Assembly (NCBI RefSeq): GCF_021261325.1
Contig: NZ_JAJSBI010000033.1
Location: 40,212 to 104,211, forward strand
Length of the DNA stretch: 64,000 nucleotides
Direction: 5' to 3'
Origin: Streptomyces guryensis
GTDB taxonomy: Bacteria; Actinomycetota; Actinomycetes; Streptomycetales; Streptomycetaceae
Part shown: in pieces, positions 51,308-58,083 of the stretch
Numbering within the stretch: the stretch's first letter is position 1
Layout of the letters: every line of letters starts with the position of its first letter
Notes under the pieces: model-generated
Told to the model about the DNA's origin: nothing
Databases searched by the model: none
The model's input: the letters and a program-made list of their open reading frames with translations, nothing else
Position numbers and translations under genes: made by a program

Positions 51308-52342
51308 GTGATCCTGATCGGCATTGATCCCCACAAGTCGTCCCACACCGCCGTCGCCGTCGACGCCGCCGGCCACCCGGTGGCCCAGCGCCGGTTTGTC
51401 GTCAACGCCGGGACCTTCGGCCAGTTGATGCGCTGGTGCGAGCAGTGGCCCGACCGTCGTTTCGCGGTTGAGGGAGCCGGCGGCCTGGGCCGTACGCTCG
51501 CCCAGCAGCTGGCCGCCGCGGGCGAGATCGTCGTCGATGTGCCCTCCACCCTCTCGGCGCGAGCCCGGCTGCTGGCCACGGGCGGCGACCGCAAAACCGA
51601 CGCGAAGGACGCCCTCCACATCGCTCAGGTCGCTCTCTTCCGCCATGACCTGCGCCCCGTGGTCCAGGAAGACCAGACCACGATCCTGCGGTTGCTGACC
51701 GAGCGGCGAGACGACCTGGTCCACGAACGCACCCGCGTCCTGAACCGGCTCCACGCCGTCCTTCGCGATCTGGTGCCCGGCGGTGCCCCCACCGGGCTGT
51801 CGGCAGACAAGGCCGCCGTCCTAATGAAGGGGATCCGGCCGGTCACGGCCACCGACAACTGCCGCCGGGACATAGCCCGTGACCTGCTGGCCGACCTGCG
51901 CCGACTGGACCGGCAGGTCAAGGACAACGAAGCCGAAATGCGCGAGACCCTCGCCGCGACCCGCACCACGCTGACCACCCTGCCGGGCCTGGGCACCGTG
52001 CTGGCCGCGAAGGTCATCGGCCACATCGGGGACATCAGCCGCTTCCCGACGGAGCACCAGTTCGCCAGCTACACCGGCAGCGCACCCCTGGATGCCTCCA
52101 GCGGCAATAACGTCCGCCATCGGCTCAACACCGGCGGCAACCGCGCGCTGAACTCGGTGCTGCACACGATCGCGGTCTGCCAGATCCGCGACGGCGGGCG
52201 CGGGCAGGATTACTACTTCCGCAAGATCGCTGAGGGGAAGACGCCTTCGGAGGCCCGCAGGGCTCTCAAGCGACGCCTGTCCAACGTGGTCTACCGGATC
52301 ATGAAACGAGACCAACAGAACCACCTCGCTCAAGCCGCTTGA
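51308..52342 (+). CDS. IS110 family transposase
   Basis: 344 residues. DEDD domain 'ILIGIDPHKSSHTAVAVD' (Asp), 'FAVEGAGGLGRTLAQQL' (Glu), 'GGDRKTDAKDALHIAQVAL' (Asp pair). The Tnp domain: 'TLPGLGTVLAAKVIGHIGDISRFPTEHQFASYTGSAPLDASSG' and 'LNTGGNRALNSVLHTIAVCQ', with Ser as nucleophile. It differs clearly from its neighbour and lacks the HTH tail. GTG 51308 is chosen just before the first Asp motif. The stop is followed by TTGACACACAGAGGCGCTAT. Confidence 0.92.
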   Translation: MILIGIDPHKSSHTAVAVDAAGHPVAQRRFVVNAGTFGQLMRWCEQWPDRRFAVEGAGGLGRTLAQQLAAAGEIVVDVPSTLSARARLLATGGDRKTDAKDALHIAQVALFRHDLRPVVQEDQTTILRLLTERRDDLVHERTRVLNRLHAVLRDLVPGGAPTGLSADKAAVLMKGIRPVTATDNCRRDIARDLLADLRRLDRQVKDNEAEMRETLAATRTTLTTLPGLGTVLAAKVIGHIGDISRFPTEHQFASYTGSAPLDASSGNNVRHRLNTGGNRALNSVLHTIAVCQIRDGGRGQDYYFRKIAEGKTPSEARRALKRRLSNVVYRIMKRDQQNHLAQAA

Positions 52343-52345
52343 CAC
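52332..52345. repeat. 14-bp motif shared by both IS110 right ends (copy 2)
   Basis: CAAGCCGCTTGACA, exact reverse complement of the sequence at 49776-49789. The two elements differ in protein sequence, so the shared end may reflect functional constraint on the right end or an origin by recombination. Confidence 0.7.
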
Positions 52346-52564
52346 ACAGAGGCGCTATCAGGTCATGTTCCACCTGGCCGGAGCCATGAAGAACGGGCCC
52401 CGGCAGCCGGACGGTACAGCCGGAGGACAACCCAGCAGGGTGTCAGTCAGTGGCAGAGCCACGACCACCGGAACCCGCTTACGAGTATCAATGTCAGTGG
52501 CGGGGTGCAGACTGGCCGGTGTCTGGGACAGAGTTGTCACAGGCACCAGCGGAGGTGATTCGGC

Positions 52565-53650
52565 ATGACCGAGGTACTGCTCGCCGTGGGCACGCGCAAA
52601 GGCCTGTTCATCGGGCGCCGGCGCGGTGGCGCATGGGAGTTCGACGAGACTCCTTACTTCAACGCACAGGCCGTGTACTCGATCGCGGTCGACACCCGCG
52701 GCGACCGTCCGCGCCTGCTGGCCGGCGGCGACAGCGCCCACTGGGGCCCGTCCGTGTTCCACTCCGACGACCTGGGCCGCACCTGGACGGAACCGGCCCG
52801 GCCTGCCGTCAAGTTCCCGAAGGACACGGGGGCGTCGCTGGAGCGGGTGTGGCAGCTGCACCCGGCGGCGGCGGAACAGGACGTGGTGTACGCGGGCACG
52901 GAGCCGGCCGCGCTGTACCGCTCCGAGGACCGCGGGGAGACCTTCGAGCTGGTCCGCCCGCTGTGGGAGCATCCCACCCGCTCGAAGTGGGTGCCGGGCG
53001 GCGGCGGTGAGGGCCTGCACACCGTGCTCACAGACCAGCGCGACCCGCAGGCCGTGACGGTCGCCGTCTCCACGGCCGGGGTGTTCAGGACCACTGACGG
53101 CGGGGCGAGTTGGACGCCGTCCAACTCGGGTGTCTCCGCGGTGTTCCTGCCCGATCCGAACCCGGAGTTCGGGCAGTGCGTGCACAAGGTCGCACGGGAC
53201 GCGGCCAACCCGGACCGGCTGTATCTGCAGAACCACTGGGGCGTGTACCGCAGTGACGACGCGGGAGGGCACTGGACCGACATCGGAGAGGGCCTGCCGT
53301 CCACCTTCGGCTTCGCCGCGGCCGCCCACCCGCGCCGCGGCGACACGGCGTACGTGTTCCCGATCAACGCGGACGCGGACCGGGTGCCCGCCGGCCACCG
53401 CTGCCGGGTCTTCCGCACGGCCGACGCGGGCAAGAGCTGGGAGCCGCTGTCGGTGGGCCTGCCGCAGGAGGACCACTACGGCACGGTGCTGCGGGACGCG
53501 CTGTGCACCGACGACGCGGACCCCGCGGGTGTGTACTTCGGCAACCGCAACGGCGAGGTGTTCGCATCGGCCGACGACGGCGACAGCTGGCGGCAGTTGG
53601 CCTCGCATCTGCCGGACGTCCTGTGTGTGCGGGCCGCGGTGATCGGATGA
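52565..53650 (+). CDS. BNR/Asp-box beta-propeller protein
   Basis: 361 residues with at least six Asp-box repeats: SDDLGRTW, SEDRGETF, TTDGGASW, SDDAGGHW, TADAGKSW, SADDGDSW, about 40-60 residues apart. This is a sialidase-like/VPS10-like beta-propeller. The family (starting 'EVLLAVGTRKGLFIGRR') is widespread and is not a proven glycosidase; the sialidase Arg triad is not obvious. No signal peptide. ATG 52565 follows GGAGGTG. It sits next to the IS110 pair and appears intact. Confidence 0.87.
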   Translation: MTEVLLAVGTRKGLFIGRRRGGAWEFDETPYFNAQAVYSIAVDTRGDRPRLLAGGDSAHWGPSVFHSDDLGRTWTEPARPAVKFPKDTGASLERVWQLHPAAAEQDVVYAGTEPAALYRSEDRGETFELVRPLWEHPTRSKWVPGGGGEGLHTVLTDQRDPQAVTVAVSTAGVFRTTDGGASWTPSNSGVSAVFLPDPNPEFGQCVHKVARDAANPDRLYLQNHWGVYRSDDAGGHWTDIGEGLPSTFGFAAAAHPRRGDTAYVFPINADADRVPAGHRCRVFRTADAGKSWEPLSVGLPQEDHYGTVLRDALCTDDADPAGVYFGNRNGEVFASADDGDSWRQLASHLPDVLCVRAAVIG

Positions 53651-53722
53651 GCTCTGCGGGGGATCGCACGGCCTTGGCCACCGGTTGATCTCCGCTGCCC
53701 GTACGGCAGTAGGGTGACGCCC

Positions 53723-53848
53723 GTGGCACCACGACCGGTGCATGAAATCGTCGAAGCGGGCTGGGCGAAGGCTCTGGAACCCGTGGCCGGGCGGATCGCC
53801 GAGATGGGGGACTTCCTGCGCGCGGAGATCACCGCGGGGCGCACCTGA
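53723..53848 (+). pseudogene. ung: Uracil-DNA glycosylase, truncated N-terminal fragment
   Basis: 41 codons from GTG 53723: 'HEIVEAGWAKALEPVAGRIA' then 'MGDFLRAEITAGRT' and a stop. This matches the beginning of actinobacterial family-1 Ung (LxxIVEPGWAxALEPVAxRI..MGxFLRAEIAAGRxYLP). The catalytic part, including the GQDPYP water-activating loop, is missing. At the stop the sequence switches to a WD40 relic on the other strand. Streptomyces often have two ung genes, so loss is tolerable. Confidence 0.75.
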
Positions 53849-54282
53849 CCTCCGGCCGGAATGGCGTTGAGCTCCACGGTGACGCAGACGCGTCCCTCCC
53901 CGTCACTGCCGGCGGCCGTCGGGCGGTCCGAGGCCGGGTCCGTGACCATGCCGGGCTGCTCGGCGCGGCCACTCCGGGCGCCGAACTCCTGTCCCGTGAT
54001 CAGGTCCCGCACACGGACGGTTCCGTGGGAACGGCCGGTGACAGCGACGGGGCGGCCGTCCAGCACCGCGGTCGCCAGAGAGCTCACGCCGCCGGTGTGA
54101 ATCGTCAAAAGCTCACCGCGCCGGGTGAGGGCGGCAAGATCCCGCACCCGCACCACGCCGTCGGAGCTGCCGCCGACCACAACCGGCCGCCCCCGCAACC
54201 TCACGGGCCGGACCATCGCTTCGGAGATCGCCAGACATGACCGGCACCGTCATCTCCCCGACCGTCTCGCTGTGCGCACCCG
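53849..54282 (-). pseudogene. WD40-repeat protein relic
   Basis: The strand opposite ung carries 'RGRPVVVGGSSDGVVRVRDL', then 'LLTIHTGGVSSLATAVLDGRPVAVTGRSHGTVRVRDLITGQEFG', WD40 blades with several W-to-R changes, ending abruptly at the ung junction. Just upstream (from about 54257), in another frame, 'MTVPVMSGDLRSDGPARE' resembles the start of the intact WD40 gene ('VTVPVMSGALQDHGPREL'). Only the first and last parts of a paralogue seem to remain. Confidence 0.6.
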
Positions 54283-54384
54283 AGCGAACTCCGTTAGCAA
54301 CATACGTACTTCCACGGACGCCCGCACCAGCTCGACGGGGGCCCGGGCGGCCGCGAACAGGGCACCAGCGCGGCTTCGCAGGTC

Positions 54385-56403
54385 TCAGCCGTCGAGGGCG
54401 AGGACGACAAGGCCGTCGGTGCATCCGATGATCAGGTTCGACCCGACACCGGCCAGGACCGTGACCGGTCGCTCCACCACACGGGAACCCACCCATCGGC
54501 AGGTCAGGGGATCCCACAACTCGACAGCGCCCCGCCTGGCGACGGCCAATAGGGGGTGCCCGCCGGACGGGGCGATCGCGGCCATCGGCCCGCCCGTGAG
54601 TTCGCCCACGAGCCGGCGGCTGTCGGCGTCCCAGACGCGGATCGAGTCATCGAAGTCCCGAACTGCCAGGAGAGTCCGTTCGTCCGCCAAGGTCATCGCC
54701 GCGAGGTGCGTCACGTACCGGTGGTGTTCGAAGGGGGCGCCGACCGGTAGCCCCGTGGCCGGGTCCCACAGCCGGACCGCCCTGCTGCCGCCCCGGGCGG
54801 GGGTGGCTTCGCTGCTTGCCAGGAGAGTGCGTCCGTCCAGCATCTGAACGCGGGCCAGTGCCAGCGGTGGTCGGTCGGGCCGGTTGAAAACATCACTCGC
54901 GGTTTCGCAGGTCTCGGGGTCGCGGAGACGGATGATGCCCGAGTGACTACCGGTGGCCATGAGTATCCGCCCGTCGGGCGACGCGATCGGCACCATGGTG
55001 CGGATCGCGCTGGTGCGACCGGGCAGCAGTGAACCGACCGGCCCGCCCGTCGCCACATCCCACGACCGCAGGGCGCCGCTCCTGTGGCCGGTGACGAGAA
55101 CGGTGCGCCCGTCCGGCAGGGGCGCCGCCGCCATCGCCGTGAGGACGTCCGTATCGCCGGTGTGAAGCCGTCCGGCGGATTCACCGGTGCGCAGGTCCCA
55201 CAGCCAGACAGTCGTGTCGTTGCGGGTGGCGAGCAGCGTTCGCCCGTCGGGGACCGTCACCGGTGCCACCAGGCCGTCCCAGCCGACTTCCGCCGGCTCA
55301 TTCGGTGGCTCCACGGCGGTGGGATCCCACAACCAGCCCGCACCACCGGGCACTTCTCCTGCGAGCAATGTCGGGCCACCCGGCAACGGAACCGCTGCGA
55401 CTGCGGCGGGTACACCGTTCGTCCCCAGGTCACCGATGCGGCGCCCGGATGCCGGATCCCACAGTCCCGACCCGATCGACAGCAGGGTCGTCCCGTCGGC
55501 CATGGGGACGGGACGCAGTCCGCGGCCGGTGAACGGCCCGCCCGCCGGAGCACCGGTAGCGACGTCCCACAGCCGCACCGTCTCGTGGTCGTCGTCATTG
55601 ACGGACAAGGCCAGCAGGCTGCCTCCGTCGGGCAGCCGCACCGCTGCCAGTCCGCTCGGCCAGCCCTCGTCCTCGTGCGGGCACAGCAGTGTCTGAGCCA
55701 ACTCCCCCGTCACCGGGTCCCACAGCCCCAGCAGGGCGCCTTCCGCGTGGCCATGGGCGGTGGCCAGCAGCGTGCGGCCGTCGGCGAGCGTTACCGCCGC
55801 CATCGCGCTCGGGCCGTCCACACCCGCGGGGGCACTCAGCGGACCGACGGTCCGCTCGGCTGTGGCCGCGTCCCACAGCCACACCTCTTCCTCATCGTAG
55901 GGGGTGACTGCCAACAGGCTCCGCCCGTCCGGCGTCGGTACGGCGACCAGCTCCGCTGCGCGTCCCGGGCCGGGCAGCGGCCCACCGACCTGCTCGCCGG
56001 TGACCGTGTCCCACAGGTAGACCACATGCCCATCGTCGTCCTCGTCGTAGTGCGCCGTGGCGAGCCGGGTGTGTCCGCCGGCGAACGGCAGGGCCACCAT
56101 CGCGATGACGAGCCCACCCTGTTTCGAGTTCTCCCGCAGGGGGCCGCCCACCTGCTCGCCGGTCACCGGGTCCCACAACCGCACCACGTCGTCTTCTTCG
56201 TGATCGCCTGACGCGGCCAGCAGGACGCGGTCGTCCCCCACGGGCACGACGACCGCCACACCCAGACCGTCCTTGAACGCACGCAACGTCACCGAGGGCC
56301 GCACCCTGCCCGCGGGCCTTTCCCACACCAGGGTGAGTTCTCGTGGGCCGTGATCCTGAAGAGCACCAGACATGACCGGTACGGTAACCGGCTCCACCGA
56401 CAC
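54385..56403 (-). CDS. WD40-repeat protein
   Basis: 672 residues, with about 12 or more blades marked by '(V)RLWDPVTGEQVGGPL', 'VYLWDTVTGEQVGGPL', 'VWLWDAATAERTVGPL' and so on, about 45 residues apart, so one or two propellers. No kinase or signal domain is attached. It probably serves as a scaffold. GTG 56403 has GGAG 8 bp upstream; ATG 56370 is the alternative. Direct TACGTA elements at 56457-56462 and 56470-56475 lie upstream and divergent from the next gene. Confidence 0.85.
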   Translation of the reverse strand: MSVEPVTVPVMSGALQDHGPRELTLVWERPAGRVRPSVTLRAFKDGLGVAVVVPVGDDRVLLAASGDHEEDDVVRLWDPVTGEQVGGPLRENSKQGGLVIAMVALPFAGGHTRLATAHYDEDDDGHVVYLWDTVTGEQVGGPLPGPGRAAELVAVPTPDGRSLLAVTPYDEEEVWLWDAATAERTVGPLSAPAGVDGPSAMAAVTLADGRTLLATAHGHAEGALLGLWDPVTGELAQTLLCPHEDEGWPSGLAAVRLPDGGSLLALSVNDDDHETVRLWDVATGAPAGGPFTGRGLRPVPMADGTTLLSIGSGLWDPASGRRIGDLGTNGVPAAVAAVPLPGGPTLLAGEVPGGAGWLWDPTAVEPPNEPAEVGWDGLVAPVTVPDGRTLLATRNDTTVWLWDLRTGESAGRLHTGDTDVLTAMAAAPLPDGRTVLVTGHRSGALRSWDVATGGPVGSLLPGRTSAIRTMVPIASPDGRILMATGSHSGIIRLRDPETCETASDVFNRPDRPPLALARVQMLDGRTLLASSEATPARGGSRAVRLWDPATGLPVGAPFEHHRYVTHLAAMTLADERTLLAVRDFDDSIRVWDADSRRLVGELTGGPMAAIAPSGGHPLLAVARRGAVELWDPLTCRWVGSRVVERPVTVLAGVGSNLIIGCTDGLVVLALDG

Positions 56404-56456
56404 CGGCCCGGCTCCACGTACCGTCCGGGATGCACGCCGGCGACCGGTGCGGAAGA

Positions 56457-56475
56457 TACGTAACTGATGTACGTA
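56457..56475. promoter_or_regulatory. Twin TACGTA elements
   Basis: TACGTA at 56457-56462 and 56470-56475, each self-palindromic, 13 bp apart, in the gap between the divergent WD40 and DUF6585-like genes. One TACGTA copy also occurs at 54303-54308, upstream of the WD40 relic, which suggests a duplicated control region. Confidence 0.4.
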
Positions 56476-56520
56476 GACCCACGGTTGTCACGTGTGGACG
56501 CGGCTCGGAGGTTCGTCCCC

Positions 56521-57101
56521 ATGACTCCACTCACCCCCGCGTCGCCCGAGGTCACCGACCTGGCCGCCCGCCATCGGCTGGGGGCGCTCCAACGCGTGTT
56601 CGCGCCGAAGCGCCTCGGGCGGGCGGTGTTCGCCGCGCATGTCTTCAACTGCCTCATGCTCATGCTGTTCTTCCTGGTCCCCGGGCTGCTGTACCACTGG
56701 TTCTGCATGCGCCGCTTCCCCGACTTCAGCCGGAAGCGGGTCGCCCAGCGGCTGCGCCTGTTCGAAGAGGGGCTTGTCGTGCACCCTCTGTCCGGCGGCG
56801 AGCCGGTCGCCCTGCGCTGGGACGCCCTGCGTGTCCAGCAGGAGATCACCCAGCTGATCATCAACTGCCGCCCCGCGCCGACCAGATACACCTACTCGGC
56901 AAGCACCCCCGGCCAGGGGTCGGTGCGGATCACGGAGTTCTACGAGGATCCCGGCGTCTGGGGTCCCCGGATGCAGGACGCGGTGGTGCGGGCGCAGCGG
57001 GCGCCCCCGTCCGCTGGTCCAACCACCATGCCAAGGACATCACGAACCTGCATCTGTTCCTGGCGTTCGCCCACGGCCTGCACGAGCAGTCCGCCGCCTG
57101 A
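56521..57101 (+). pseudogene. DUF6585-like membrane protein with internal deletion
   Basis: The first 160 residues (from ATG 56521, after GGAGG) read 'LTPASPEVTDLAARHRLGAL', a membrane helix (HVFNCLMLMLFFLVPGLLYH), 'RLRLFEEGLVVHPLSGGEPVALRWDALRVQQEI' and 'FYEDPGVWGPRMQDAVVRAQ'. The end, in another frame (about 57010-57101), reads 'VRWSNHHAKDITNLHLFLAF', the usual C terminus of this family. About 60-70 residues expected between them are missing and the frame changes at about 57000. Family role unknown. Confidence 0.6.
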
Positions 57102-57239
57102 CGCTCCCGCCGTGAACGGCCTGACTCGTCCCGTTGTCTACGTAGAGCGTTCCGTGTTTCCCCCGATGGATCCTGGACTGCGCTCTGCGAGGGTGACGAC
57201 CCGTCGGCCGCAGGCGCGCCGACCCTGAGGGGAGAGAAG

Positions 57240-57932
57240 ATGGGCTTGTCCCAAAGGCAGCGAGCCGCCCAGCACAGCGTGAGTCTTACGGGCAAAGGCA
57301 TGCGTGCAGCGAGATGGGGTACCGGCGCGTTGCTCGTCCTTGGCTCACTGGTCGGATGCGGCAGCGGGGACGGGAAGGCACCGGCTCATGCCGGAGCAAC
57401 GCCGACGGCGTCTGCCGGGCCGACGAACGGGCCGGGCGACTACCGTCCGCCGACGGACCTCTGCCCGAAGGTCGACTTCGGCCCCCTGACTGCCGCCGTC
57501 GCGCCGACAGCCGGCCCGACGAAAGGGGAGCGGACCGGATCCGATCCGGCGATGGCCAGCGGCGCCGCCTGCCTGCAGGGCTTCAGAACGGCCGGCACGA
57601 AGGTGGACGGCCGCTCGACCATCTACTGCACCGCGTGGAAGGACGTCGCCACCGCGATCAAGCAGTACAAGTACCGGCTGTCCTCGGCAGCGCAGGAGGC
57701 CCGAGGCCCGGTGGTGCGGGAGCCGGGGCTCGGCCGGGGGGCTTTCCGCTACGAGAACGTCAAGGAGGCCGCACCGTTCAGTGACGACCTCCGGCTCCTG
57801 GTCCGGGACAGCAACCTGGAATGCGAGGTCCAGGTCCAGAGCCTGAAACCCCTGACGGCTCAACAGGTCACGGCGGCCTGGCCGGCTATGACCAAGACCG
57901 TCCGGGCACTGCTGCCCGAACTCCGTTCCTGA
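57240..57932 (+). CDS. Lipoprotein of unknown function (DUF3558-like)
   Basis: 230 residues. Lipobox 'ALLVLGSLVGCGSG' (Cys at about 40) after a basic start, then a Pro/Thr-rich linker and a domain with two Cys ('LCPKVDFGPL', 'ASGAACLQGF', 'STIYCTAWKDV', 'LECEVQVQ'). It is likely a surface lipoprotein; the family is uncertain (DUF3558-like by general pattern). ATG 57240 is chosen for GGGGAGAGAAG just upstream; ATG 57300 would give a shorter, more standard signal. Confidence 0.7.
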   Translation: MGLSQRQRAAQHSVSLTGKGMRAARWGTGALLVLGSLVGCGSGDGKAPAHAGATPTASAGPTNGPGDYRPPTDLCPKVDFGPLTAAVAPTAGPTKGERTGSDPAMASGAACLQGFRTAGTKVDGRSTIYCTAWKDVATAIKQYKYRLSSAAQEARGPVVREPGLGRGAFRYENVKEAAPFSDDLRLLVRDSNLECEVQVQSLKPLTAQQVTAAWPAMTKTVRALLPELRS

Positions 57933-58083
57933 CCGGCGGCAAAGCGGACGGCCGGCCGTCGGACCAGGCGGCGAGCGGGCCATGGGCCGGACCGGGAACG
58001 AGGAGCCTCGTCGGCACGGTCATGGTCATCACCCGCGCCACGGGGCCGTGGCGCGACCGCCGACGAAGGACCGGAGCGACTGG

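Larger units (their letters stand above)
51174..52361 (+). mobile_element. IS110-family element 2 (boundaries tentative)
   Basis: Contains the transposase at 51308-52342. CTGATAGC (51174-51181) and GCTATCAG (52354-52361) are an 8-bp inverted pair that could mark the ends or target cores. This is only a candidate; IS110 elements normally have no terminal inverted repeats. Confidence 0.4.
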
